Assembly (NCBI GenBank): GCA_910584215.1
Contig: CAJTYI010000011.1
Coordinates: 1 to 48,636 of the forward strand
Source: an uncultured Roseburia sp.
GTDB taxonomy: Bacteria > Bacillota > Clostridia > Lachnospirales > Lachnospiraceae
DNA length: 48,636 nucleotides
Reading direction: 5' to 3'
Below, piece after piece: positions 1 through 8,900 of the stretch. Position 1 is the stretch's first letter; each line of letters starts with the position of its first letter. The notes under the pieces are model-generated. The model worked only from the letters and a program-made list of their open reading frames with translations. It was not told the origin of the DNA and did not search any database. A program made the position numbers and the translations under genes.

Positions 1-205
1 GGTTACTCCTTATACTACATATAAGAAGTGTACGTCTGTCTTTCGACAGCCTGAAATCTCTTTTCGGTTCTCTGTTTCAGAAAACCGCACAATCATCAAA
101 GTGATTATGTTTTAGAATCTTTCAAGGTTTGTTCACTGTTCAGTTATCAAGGTTCGTTGCATTTTTCAAAGCCACTGTTCATGGCTTGTCTGTCTTGCTA
201 ACAGC
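1..205 (-). other. putative rRNA operon leader (5' transcribed spacer)
   Basis: No protein gene is supported here. Read on the minus strand, the segment contains CCTTGATAACTGAACAGTG followed by AACAAACCTTGAAAG, which resembles the TTTGAAAACTAAACAA-type boxA-like sequences of Firmicutes rrn leaders. It lies directly downstream of two consensus promoters. I infer that a 16S gene starts just beyond the left edge; none of the 16S itself is visible, so this is circumstantial. Confidence 0.5.
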
Positions 206-211
206 TTGTTT

Positions 212-240
212 ACTATACCACGTTGCAGATCATTTGTCAA
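212..240 (-). promoter_or_regulatory. sigma-A promoter P2 (rRNA-type)
   Basis: On the minus strand a TTGACA -35 box (235-240) and a TATAGT -10 box (212-217) are separated by exactly 17 bp. The near-consensus match and the rRNA-like leader downstream suggest a strong stable-RNA promoter firing leftwards out of the window. Confidence 0.7.
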
Positions 241-335
241 CAACTTTTTTTAATTATTTTTGCTTCATAATATATAGCAGATGCTCTCTCAATCTACTGC
301 CTATGTAAGCAATGATCTCTGCGGTCAGCTTATTT

Positions 336-364
336 ATAATAGCACCCGTTGGACAGAATGTCAA
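336..364 (-). promoter_or_regulatory. sigma-A promoter P1 (rRNA-type)
   Basis: A second minus-strand promoter has TTGACA (359-364), a 17-bp spacer and TATTAT (336-341), with a TGC just before the -10. It lies 124 bp upstream of P2 in the same orientation. Tandem promoters at this spacing are typical of rrn operons. Confidence 0.65.
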
Positions 365-376
365 TATTTGTTTTTC

Positions 377-399
377 ACTTTCTAAAAAGAAAGTTTTTT
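377..399 (+). terminator. hairpin with T-run (plus orientation)
   Basis: ACTTTCT / AGAAAGT form a 7-bp stem around AAAA and are followed by TTTTT on the plus strand. The minus-strand CvpA gene upstream would be left without a T-run in its own direction, so this is only a possible bidirectional terminator between that gene and the rRNA-type promoters. Confidence 0.35.
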
Positions 400-493
400 G
401 TCATTTTTTGGCTATAATTGCGCAGACAATTTCCGCTATCCTGAACAGCAACCATTTTCGTTCGATCTACGCAGTGTTTGTATATAAAAAAGA

Positions 494-1204
494 TCACAGC
501 ATGCGATACAAAAAAATCAACACTACATTGTTATTATACAGATAGGTCAAAATTCGATTTTGAGAAATCAGGCCAATCATGGTCCTGCCCAGCTCGCTGC
601 CGGCGCACAGCGCCGTAATCCCAAACAGCGTCCAGACTAACAGCAGGGCATAAACTGCACCCGCAGCTACTCCAAGGTATTTGTTGACACCGCGCAATAT
701 CGGTATTCTTGACACAATTCCCAGTATATGGGCGATTAAAGATACCACGAGTGCCGCAAAAATCCAAGTCAGCAGCGTCGCAATCCCTTTCACTGTAAAT
801 GTCGCAAGGCTCTGCGCGATGTTGGAATACACACCCCCCTGCGCTAAAAACTCATTCGCTGTGTCGGAAGAAAAATCAACAATATTCTCTAGAAGCGATT
901 CCGGCACCTTTATCCCCATTGCCTCTAACTGCTGCATTTCACTCTGCGACGCCGTATCCAAGTGCTGTTGGCCTGCCTGCTCCACGCTCTCCTGCAGCCT
1001 GTCCTCAAACTGTTCTACCAACAGCGTATAGAGCCCTGTATGATTCGTCAAATAATCATTGACGTAAGGCGTTCCCACAGACACAATCGCCAGCATAATG
1101 GCCCAGGAAACCACGGCGTAGACCATACGCAGCAGCCCTTTGCGGTATCCTTTGTAAAGACAATAAAAGAATAGCAATGTGATTACAATAAAAAGCCAGT
1201 TCAT
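494..1204 (-). CDS. CvpA-family membrane protein
   Basis: A 236-residue integral membrane protein with a hydrophobic N-terminal helix (residues about 3-16), the KGYRKGLLRMVYA pattern typical of CvpA-like proteins, a second helix at about 31-45, and a pair of C-terminal helices at about 140-160 and 178-200. A longer extracytoplasmic loop (about 55-135) is acidic and helical. CvpA relatives are needed for colicin V export in E. coli and for envelope homeostasis elsewhere; the molecular role is unresolved. It is the last gene of a minus-strand set with the DUF5711-like gene (29-bp gap) and the LysM protein gene, which suggests an envelope-related operon. Confidence 0.8.
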   Translation of the reverse strand: MNWLFIVITLLFFYCLYKGYRKGLLRMVYAVVSWAIMLAIVSVGTPYVNDYLTNHTGLYTLLVEQFEDRLQESVEQAGQQHLDTASQSEMQQLEAMGIKVPESLLENIVDFSSDTANEFLAQGGVYSNIAQSLATFTVKGIATLLTWIFAALVVSLIAHILGIVSRIPILRGVNKYLGVAAGAVYALLLVWTLFGITALCAGSELGRTMIGLISQNRILTYLYNNNVVLIFLYRML

Positions 1205-1233
1205 CCGTTTCTTTCCTCTCTCTTCCTGTGTTC

Positions 1234-2430
1234 CTATTTCAGGCGTACATTCTTTGTCTCCCCGCTCAGGATAAATGTATAATGAAGTCCCGTCATGCCG
1301 GGAAGTATCTGGTACAACGTTTCATCAAAATCGGCATGAAATTTGTATATGCCTCTGCAAGTGTAAATATCACAGCTATTCTCACTGCGAATACAGATTT
1401 CCCCGCTCGAGAGCAATCCAATGTCTGTATAGTCCATCTCAATATCATGCTCCATCAGGACGGTTCCCCCCTCATCATAGACGGTCAAATGATGCCCGGC
1501 CGACTCCTGACTGTTCATCGACACCACGCCGATATATCTGGTATCGTAGAAAATACTTTTCGCCTGCTGTGCAAGCGGAATTTCCAATGTTACCTGTGGG
1601 TTCTGCGTCCCCTCAAATATCATAATCTCCGTATCGGCCAGCGCAATCATACGGTCTTTGGATAAAAACGTGATCTCCGGCACTACCAGATCGGCAAATG
1701 AAGTGGCCCCGACCAAATGATCCGCGACATTTTGCCCTACCGAACCGAAATTGTAAAATGCAATTGTCGTCTTTACATTACCGTCATTAAAATCCAGCAT
1801 AGAAACTGCGAGTTTAAGCGCGTCATAGGACAGTGCAATTGCGATCGGATAGCCTCCTTTTTCACCGTGAACGGCGCCCTGAGCCAATATATTCCCGTTC
1901 TTATCGTAAAGCGCCAGATAACCGGTAGACTCCTTTTGCATTAACACTGCCACCGTCCCCTGGGAAGCCACACAAACCTGCTCGATCTCCATCGTTGTCT
2001 CAATACTCCCCTGAAGACCTGCAGGCGTCAATATATAAAGCATCGTACCTTTTCTGTCATAAATTGTCAAATAATCGTCACACATCGCAAGCCGCGGGTC
2101 TGACATCTCATAAGTCTGGTTCCAGATCAGCTCATTATTCCGGTCAGTGTAAAAAGCCCCATCATTACTGTATTTTAATATATTCCCGCAAAACTCTTCA
2201 AAGCGCGTACCCTGCGTATCCGCTCGCTCGACAGCGTTGATTACCTCGTAGTCCTCATAGTGATGCAGACTGAGAAACAGCCACGCACCGGATATCAGCA
2301 GTGCCAAAATACCGAGCGCTAATGTCGTTCTCCTCACTATTTTTCGTCGATGGATTTTAATCTTTTTCTCATAGTCTGGATGATCAGCACTTTTGACGGT
2401 GTGAAAGCCGCTTTTATCGTTCTTACCCAT
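1234..2430 (-). CDS. DUF5711-like membrane-anchored beta-propeller protein
   Basis: A 398-residue protein with a basic cytoplasmic N terminus (KKIKIHRRKIVRR, about residues 22-34), one transmembrane helix (about 35-55) and a long extracytoplasmic part rich in repeating beta-strand blades (motifs such as LTIYDRKG, LALYDKNG and LTVYDEGG recur about every 45-60 residues). The blade-like repeats and size match Lachnospiraceae DUF5711 proteins, predicted beta-propellers of unknown function. It lies between the LysM gene (31-bp gap) and the CvpA gene (29-bp gap), so all three are probably co-transcribed. No catalytic motif is visible; a structural or sensing role at the cell surface is an inference. 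Confidence 0.7.
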   Translation of the reverse strand: MGKNDKSGFHTVKSADHPDYEKKIKIHRRKIVRRTTLALGILALLISGAWLFLSLHHYEDYEVINAVERADTQGTRFEEFCGNILKYSNDGAFYTDRNNELIWNQTYEMSDPRLAMCDDYLTIYDRKGTMLYILTPAGLQGSIETTMEIEQVCVASQGTVAVLMQKESTGYLALYDKNGNILAQGAVHGEKGGYPIAIALSYDALKLAVSMLDFNDGNVKTTIAFYNFGSVGQNVADHLVGATSFADLVVPEITFLSKDRMIALADTEIMIFEGTQNPQVTLEIPLAQQAKSIFYDTRYIGVVSMNSQESAGHHLTVYDEGGTVLMEHDIEMDYTDIGLLSSGEICIRSENSCDIYTCRGIYKFHADFDETLYQILPGMTGLHYTFILSGETKNVRLK

Positions 2431-2461
2431 GTATCCTCTTTATTTCCTCCAGTGGAATATT

Positions 2462-4096
2462 TTAATTCGGCAATACCAGATACTGCCCCGCATAGATGGC
2501 ATCTTTGTCCTCAATTTTGTTTAGCTCACAGATTTTATCCATCATCGCCGTCGTTTGGTAAATCTTTCGGCAGATACCGGCCAGATTATCCCCTTTTTGT
2601 ACGATATAATATCCCTGTTCCAGGTAGATTTGCGCCTCTGTTTTCACGGCGTCGTCTGCCATAGTCTCCGTCGCCTGTGTCTCCGTCACCGCCGTCTCTG
2701 TGTTCTCCGTCGCCGCTGTCTCCGTCTCCCCCTCTGGGACATTTTGCGCCAAATCAGACGTCGCCCCCGTCTGTCCATCCCCGGCGGTATCCGTCTGCGG
2801 CTTGTCGTCTGCCCCCGTCGGTTCGGCAGGCATCGTCTCCGAGGTCATATTCTCCGCACTCTGCGCGCCGTCAACATCCGCCTGCGGCACAACATTGCCC
2901 CCCACTGTCTCTATCACCACATTATTTTCCGGTTGTCCCTGCTGACCGTCTGCGACGGTCTGGGTGCTATTGCGGCTAACCGAACTTTGCATCTCGTTTA
3001 CTTTCCTCTGGTTTTGCAGGGCCGCCGCGCCCATCAGACAAACCAGCGCTGCCAGCGCTACCGTAGGCGCATAGGAGACGGCAGGACGTTTCTTTGCTCT
3101 GGATTTTAATCGTTCACGATAACGGCTGCTCTGTGAGTCTCTCGTCTCGGACCTGCCGCCCAGTTCCTCGACCCTGATTTCCTGGTTTGCCTGCCGTCTT
3201 AAGCGGCGTCCGCCAAATAGCTCTGTTTCCCATAACTCCCGCTCAGTTTCCTGTGTCTCCTCTAGATGCGCCTCTTGCAGCTCAGCTTCGTCTCCGATCG
3301 CCTCTTCGCGATCCCCGGCAAATTCCTGTTCCCTTTTCTTTATCCCGCTTTTTCCTTCCCCATACAAAAGACCGCTCTTCTTGACCTTTCGCTCTTCCTC
3401 TGTCGCTTCACACGCAACTTGTTCGATCTCTTGAGGCTCCTCCCCGGCTCCGCTCTCACTTGGCTTCCGTTCGCTTGCACCCCCGCTCTCCTCCGCAGCG
3501 CACGCAGATTCCTCCTGCACACTCTCTTCCGGCGCCTCATGCACGCTCATACTGATATTTTCCGGCAAATCTTTATCATAGTAAATATAAAAGCCTTCCC
3601 TTTTGTAGAGATGGCCGTTATAATTGCCATAAAAACTTTCCTCCTGCTCTAATGTGTCCATCAAAAGCATGACCTGATGTGGACCACCAAAATTTTTCTG
3701 ATGTATCGCTTCCAATTTAACGGTCATTCCCGGCTGCTGCCCGCGTATATCCACCGCACAGCCCACAATCGACATCTCGTCGTGTTCCTTACTGATATGT
3801 TTATAAATATACGCCCATGTACGGTCTGTCCACAACGGCAGCCCACCCTCAAACTGCATCTCCGTCAAACGGATGGCCGATTCGATAAAAACACAGCATT
3901 TTCCAGAGATCTCCTCAAATCTGCCCAACAAAACATGCGCACTTTTCTCTTCCTGTCCCGGTGTATGCAAAAAATGATAAACCTGATTCTCTATGTAAAT
4001 CCGATCGCCAGTGTCCGTTTTTCCGATCTGACGAATATCTTTTGGCAATGTTCTTCTCTTTTTCTCATTTTCTTCCTGTCGAATAATCTCAATCAT
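2462..4096 (-). CDS. LysM-domain membrane protein with JAB-like N-terminal domain
   Basis: A 544-residue protein in three parts. Residues about 30-180 form a compact alpha/beta domain whose pattern (HVLLGRFEE, later EMSIVGCAVDIRG, then QKNFGGPHQVMLLMD and SFYG) recalls a JAB/MPN fold but lacks the metal-binding HxH. Residues 185-335 are a charged, Glu-rich linker. A single hydrophobic helix (APTVALAALVCLMGAAAL) at about 340-358 precedes a Thr/Glu/Ala-rich extracellular spacer. A C-terminal LysM domain (YYIVQKGDNLAGICRKIY...ILVLPN-like end) should bind peptidoglycan. The layout suggests a protein linking cytoplasm to cell wall. The SD is AGGGGG before ATG. It is the first gene of the LysM/DUF5711/CvpA set. 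LysM and TM calls are firm; the JAB resemblance is tentative. Confidence 0.75.
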   Translation of the reverse strand: MIEIIRQEENEKKRRTLPKDIRQIGKTDTGDRIYIENQVYHFLHTPGQEEKSAHVLLGRFEEISGKCCVFIESAIRLTEMQFEGGLPLWTDRTWAYIYKHISKEHDEMSIVGCAVDIRGQQPGMTVKLEAIHQKNFGGPHQVMLLMDTLEQEESFYGNYNGHLYKREGFYIYYDKDLPENISMSVHEAPEESVQEESACAAEESGGASERKPSESGAGEEPQEIEQVACEATEEERKVKKSGLLYGEGKSGIKKREQEFAGDREEAIGDEAELQEAHLEETQETERELWETELFGGRRLRRQANQEIRVEELGGRSETRDSQSSRYRERLKSRAKKRPAVSYAPTVALAALVCLMGAAALQNQRKVNEMQSSVSRNSTQTVADGQQGQPENNVVIETVGGNVVPQADVDGAQSAENMTSETMPAEPTGADDKPQTDTAGDGQTGATSDLAQNVPEGETETAATENTETAVTETQATETMADDAVKTEAQIYLEQGYYIVQKGDNLAGICRKIYQTTAMMDKICELNKIEDKDAIYAGQYLVLPN

Positions 4097-4168
4097 ACAG
4101 CGTTCCCCCTTTTGCCATTTCCGGCGGATTCTCCGAAAACATATTTCAGGGAAAAGCTTAGCACAGCG

Positions 4169-4197
4169 TATATAAATATTTTGGTGTATTCTGACAG
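4169..4197 (-). promoter_or_regulatory. possible promoter for the LysM-DUF5711-CvpA operon
   Basis: In the 128-bp gap between recR and the LysM gene, the minus strand has CTGTCA (4192-4197), 17 bp, then TATATA (4169-4174). Both boxes are imperfect, so this is a candidate only. Confidence 0.35.
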
Positions 4198-4224
4198 AAT
4201 TATGAAAAAGTTTTCGACAAAAAA

Positions 4225-4833
4225 CTACAATTCAGTACGCCCTTCGAGCGCGCGCAGTAAGGTCACTTCATCAATATATTCCAAATCGCCGCCCACCGGA
4301 ACGCCGCTGGCAATCCGGGTCACTTTGATACCGGTAGGCTTAATCAGTTTGCTGATATACATGGCGGTCGTCTCGCCTTCGAGACTTGAATTGGTGGCGA
4401 TAATGACCTCATCCACATCTTTGGCGAGACGCTGCATCAATTCTTTGAGCTTAATATCATTGGGACCAATGCCCAGCATCGGCGCGATGGCTCCGTGCAG
4501 TACATGATAAACGCCCTCATACTTCCCAGTTTTTTCATATGCCGCAAGATCTCTGGTTCCCTCGACCACCATAATCATTTTATGGTTGCGATGATGATCT
4601 TTACAGATGGGACAAAGTTCTTCGTCAGTTAACGTATAACATTCCTTGCAGTACCGCACATTTTGTTTTGCCTCTACCATCGCAGCAGACAATGCCTGCA
4701 CCTGTTCCGCCGGCATGTTTAAAATATGAAACGCAAGACGCTGTGCCGTTTTGGCGCCAATGCCCGGCAGAGCCCCGAGCTCCTGTATCAGCCGGCTGAT
4801 CTGCTTACTATAATAATCCACAGAATAACCCAT
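4225..4833 (-). CDS. recR: recombination mediator protein RecR
   Basis: A 202-residue protein of normal RecR length. It begins with a helix-hairpin-helix (ELGALPGIGAKTAQRLAFHIL, split by family at about residues 17-38), followed by a four-cysteine zinc finger (YCKEC and CPIC, about 61-77) and a Toprim domain (MVVEGTRDL, then ATNSSLEGETTAMYI). RecR works with RecO/RecF in the cytoplasm to load RecA on SSB-coated single strands. The start is supported by AAGGATGGGTT before ATG. In many Firmicutes recR follows dnaX and ybaB; here neither is adjacent and the divergent DUF6062-like gene is upstream instead. Confidence 0.96.
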   Translation of the reverse strand: MGYSVDYYSKQISRLIQELGALPGIGAKTAQRLAFHILNMPAEQVQALSAAMVEAKQNVRYCKECYTLTDEELCPICKDHHRNHKMIMVVEGTRDLAAYEKTGKYEGVYHVLHGAIAPMLGIGPNDIKLKELMQRLAKDVDEVIIATNSSLEGETTAMYISKLIKPTGIKVTRIASGVPVGGDLEYIDEVTLLRALEGRTEL

Positions 4834-4941
4834 CCTTTTCTTTTACATTGCCGTCATATACCGGCCTGCTTTCTATCTTACTTGATTCCGCAATATTTCG
4901 CAAGGCACTCCGTCAAAAAAGGTGTGGAGCAGGCCAAAATA

Positions 4942-4950
4942 TGATATAAT
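4942..4950 (+). promoter_or_regulatory. extended -10 promoter for the DUF6062-like gene
   Basis: TGATATAAT is a perfect TATAAT preceded by TGn, 60 bp upstream of the chosen ATG at 5011. No convincing -35 box is present at 17 bp, as is common for extended -10 promoters. Confidence 0.5.
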
Positions 4951-5010
4951 AAACTATCTTTAAATTTGGATCTCAACGGTAAACTACAAAGTTATAAGCG
5001 AGGAATGTCT

Positions 5011-5778
5011 ATGAAAGAGAATATTGCCACCATCCCCCTGATCGACGCCTTTAACGCCGGCGATGAGTGTCCGTTCTGCTTTTTGGAACGCAGCGCAGAG
5101 CAGCACGCCATATCCTTTATTTTAGGCTCCGCCTATATGGAGGACGATATTCGAGAGAAAACCGACGCCGCGGGCTTCTGCCGCCATCATTTTAAAATGA
5201 TGTATGATTACGGAAATCGTCTGGGAAGCGCCCTAATTCTAAGCACACATCTCAGGAAACTGAATCAGGAGCTGGCAGATGAAATCAAGAATTTTACACC
5301 GGGTAAGTCGCATCTTCTCAAACGGATGAGGCACACTGCCGCCGGAAACAATGAGGCCAAGACGCCTCTAGGCAAATGGGTGCAGCACAAGGAAACTTCC
5401 TGTTATGTGTGCAGCCATTTTTCCGCTATCTACCGCCGCTATCTGGAAACTTTTTTTGATCTCTACCGCAAGAATGGCGACTTTCGCATGCTTTTTGAAA
5501 AAAGCCACGGTTTTTGCCTGCCACATTTTGGTGACCTGATGGAGACAGCCGAAGAGAAGCTTTCCGACCAGCTTAAGCAGGATTTCTACCCCAAAGTGTT
5601 TGCGCTGATGCAGGAAAACATGGAAAGAGTGCAAAAGGACGTGGAATGGTTTGTACAAAAAAATGATTATCGCAACAAAGATAAAGATTGGGGCAATGCC
5701 GCAGACAGTATCCAGCGCGCCATGCAAAAATGTAAGGGCGGCTATCCCGCCGATGACGTATTTAAGCTTGCGCCCTAG
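5011..5778 (+). CDS. DUF6062-like Cys/His-motif protein
   Basis: A 255-residue cytoplasmic protein starting at ATG 5011, which has AGGA six bases upstream; an in-frame ATG at 4966 lacks a ribosome site. It resembles the Lachnospiraceae DUF6062 family. Two repeated halves are visible: ECPFC plus GFCRHHF near the N terminus (about residues 17-60), and SCYVC plus GFCLPHF in the middle (about 125-170). The paired CxxC and C-x(2)-HF motifs suggest two metal or redox sites with internal duplication. No known enzyme motif is seen. It is divergent from recR and ends near a bidirectional terminator. Confidence 0.7.
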   Translation: MKENIATIPLIDAFNAGDECPFCFLERSAEQHAISFILGSAYMEDDIREKTDAAGFCRHHFKMMYDYGNRLGSALILSTHLRKLNQELADEIKNFTPGKSHLLKRMRHTAAGNNEAKTPLGKWVQHKETSCYVCSHFSAIYRRYLETFFDLYRKNGDFRMLFEKSHGFCLPHFGDLMETAEEKLSDQLKQDFYPKVFALMQENMERVQKDVEWFVQKNDYRNKDKDWGNAADSIQRAMQKCKGGYPADDVFKLAP

Positions 5779-5801
5779 TCACGGGCACGGCAAATGAGAA
5801 T

Positions 5802-5882
5802 CGAGTAGGGGAGATTTCTTCCCTACTCGCTGCGCGGGGTGCGTGCTGCAACAGCAGCTATTTTCACTTCGCACCCCTGCGC
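5802..5882. other. cluster of three tandem hairpins
   Basis: Between the stop of the DUF6062-like gene and the terminator lie three inverted repeats: CGAGTAGGG / CCCTACTCG (about 5804-5829), GCGCGGGGTGCG / CGCACCCCTGCGC (5832-5843 with 5870-5882), and nested inside it TGCTG / CAGCA (5844-5856). No coding potential is convincing. This could be a structured 3' UTR or a small repeat element. Confidence 0.5.
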
Positions 5883-5885
5883 ATA

Positions 5886-5922
5886 AAAAATCGCTGTAGG
5901 CATAATGCCTACAGCGATTTTT
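5886..5922. terminator. bidirectional Rho-independent terminator
   Basis: AAAAATCGCTGTAGGC and GCCTACAGCGATTTTT form a perfect stem of about 16 bp around ATAAT. T-runs follow on both strands, so it can end the DUF6062-like transcript (plus) and the giant esterase transcript (minus, stop at 5975). Confidence 0.9.
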
Positions 5923-5974
5923 CTTTAGTGATATAACTCCTTTTTTAAAAGTACGGCAATACAAATTTAGATAT

Positions 5975-8900
5975 CTACTTCTTCACCTTAAAGTATTTCT
6001 GACCTTTGTTTTTGAACTTACTCTTGTAAGCAGAAACCTTCTGTTTCGGCACCTTGATTGTGATATTTTTCTTTGTGCCTTTGAGTGCGTTCTTGCCCAC
6101 TGTCTTTAATTTCGTACTCTTAATTGTGATTGTATTGAGCTTCTTGTCCCCGTTGAATACGGTCTTGCCAATCGTCGTCAGAGCCGTGCTGTTGATCGAC
6201 ACCTTGGTGAGTTTCTGACAATTTGCAAATGCGTTATCTTTGATATTAGTAACATTTTTACCTACCGTGATGGCAGTCACTTTCCTGTTGCCTTTCATTG
6301 CGTTCTTGCCAATGGTCGTTACCTTATAAACGACGCCGTTCTTATCCTTGACGGTATCAGGAATCTTAATTGTCTTGCCCGTATTCTTGGTTCCGGTAAA
6401 CTCAACAGTCGGCGCTTTACCGCTCTTGGTTACTTTATAGTTATTCTTTGAAACTGTAAATTTGGCGCCTACTTTCTGTGCCGATGGTGCCTGGCTGCTT
6501 CCCGGTGTTTGGCTGCTTCCCGGCGTCTGCGAACTTCCTGGTGTCTGGCTGTTTCCTGGCGTCGGCGTCTGCGAATCTCCTGGCGTTGGCGCCTGCGAAT
6601 CTCCTGGCGTTGGTGTCTGCGAACTTCCTGGCTCCTGGCTGCTTCCTGGTTCCTGTGAACTTCCCGGCTCCTGGCTGCTTCCCGGCTCCTGGCTGCTTCC
6701 CGGTTCCTGTGAACTTCCTGGTTCCTGGCTGCTTCCCGGTTCCTGCGAACTTCCTGGTGTCTGACTATCGTCCGGCGTTTCACTGCTCTCAGCCTCTAAT
6801 TTCTTCTGTGCCTCGATTGCTGCCGGCAAGTCTGCCACAATTTTATCGATTTCCTCCTTAGTTGTTGCCGCACTGATGGCTTCCAGTGCATCGGTGATCA
6901 GCTTTGTCACCGCAACGGAATCACCTGGTGTCGCCATTGCCTGCACGGTTTTACTCTGCTCCGTTTTATATACGATCATCTCTTTTTCTTCTTCAGAAAC
7001 CTCACTGGCTGAACAAACGATGGTCGCACCTTTCGCATCAGTAAATGCATATCCGTACTTTTTGTCAATAATACTGCTATACTTATCCATATCTGCGAGC
7101 GCTTTGGCAACAAGGGATGCAAACTTGTGAGCGCCGTTATAGGTAGAGTGCAGTCTATCTGTTACATTGTACACACTCCAGACACTATCCTGCGCCGTAA
7201 ACTCCGCGCCGTAAACTCCCATCAGGAATTCGTAGCTGAGTGTCGCCAAATCAACGCAAGCGGTTCCGGTCTCTGCTGCGATATCTCTCATTTCCTGAGC
7301 ACGCGCTACATCTGCCTTGTAATCATGACAAGAAGCATTCGGTGTCACAATAACAACATCTGCACCAACCGCTCTTGCCTCTGTAATCATGGTCTTAACC
7401 GCATCTACCATCTGCTCTTTATCTCGATTGGCGTCATTATATCCACTCTCAAGAATAAATAAATCTCCTGCTTTTGCGCTGGATTTCACCTGAGAAAATG
7501 CAGAATTTAAAAGTCCAAATGCCGTAATACCGCTGTTTGCAAGATCCACAACTTCGACATCATTTGTCATATAGTTCTCAAGAACCTGACCCCAGCCGGT
7601 CTGAACATTATTGCTAGCGCTGCCGCCATTATAATACCTGGCAACGAGCGAATCGCCCAGAACATATACCTTTCTCACTCTATCAACGATAGAAGGCGAC
7701 TTTACGATGGAAACGGTAAGATCTGCAACCGTCTCATCCTTACCGCTGGAATAGTCGTCTGTTGCGATTCTGGCAACACCCTCTTTGACAACAATATCGT
7801 TGACTACCACCGTATCCGGCGTAGAACCATACTGAAGCATGTTGTTCACCAGCATCTGGTTATTCACATATACGTCGCATCGGTCTTTACCTTTATTGGT
7901 AATAGTAAAATTGTAAGTATCCGCGGGAACCTCAAAATCATATCCGCCGCCCTTTTTCAAATCGCCTGCTACTCCGATCGCATGTTTAAATACTGGGGCA
8001 ACCTCCACTTTATCAGCGCCCGTTGTGTCCACGCTGGTCGGCGCATCTTTGACAACTTCCTGTTTTACCAGCTTTCCATCCTTAGCGGTGGTAATCTGGT
8101 ATCCGACCACCTGGCTACTTGCAACTAATGTATCCGCCTCAATGGCCGTATTATCGCCTGTCGCGTCCTTTGTTATAAAGTACGCCGCCACATTAACCGG
8201 AATCTCGACAGTCGATGTCTTCGTACCATTAACGATCGTTCCCTTGACGGTTGTCTTGCCAGGTTTTTTTGCCTTTGCAAGAGCCTCACCCGGTGTCAAC
8301 GACTCCGTCAGCTCGATCACGGTCGTATCCGCAGATTCCCATGTCGCTGTCTGGGCGAGATATTCCGACACGTCATCTCCGTAGCTGTCGGTCAACTTGG
8401 TAATTCTGTAGGCACTCTCACCGCCGACATTGTAGTTCTTGCCACCGGAAACCACAATATCCTCCGGTTTAAACTCCTGGAAATCCCCGATGGTAACTTT
8501 GAACTCTGCTTTTTTTGCCTCATTGGAAGAACCCGCAGCTGTGATGGTATACTCACCTGGTTCTGCCTGATCTGTAACGCGCAGTGTTCCCTCACCGATC
8601 GTGATATTTTCGGTATTCAGCGTACCTTCTTTCTTACTAATATCCCACGCAAATGTCTCATCAGGAATAATCACAGCCTGACTTAATTTATAGTCTCTCG
8701 TAATCGTCTGCCCGGAAACCTTTGCAAAATCAGCATCACCCAAAATCTCAAGAGAATTCGGATCTGGTTCTTCGACTATAATGCGGCTTACTTTTACCCC
8801 ACCGTCATTTCTGTACTGTCCATGTATAAAACCAGTCAGCGTATCCACGCCCACGACCATAGGCAGTGACACACTCTCTCCTCCGGCAGATACAGTAATA

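Noticed and set aside
312..545. 77-codon plus-strand ORF over the tandem promoter region
   Set aside because: It overlaps consensus minus-strand promoters, has no ribosome site, and runs into the CvpA gene; composition is not protein-like.
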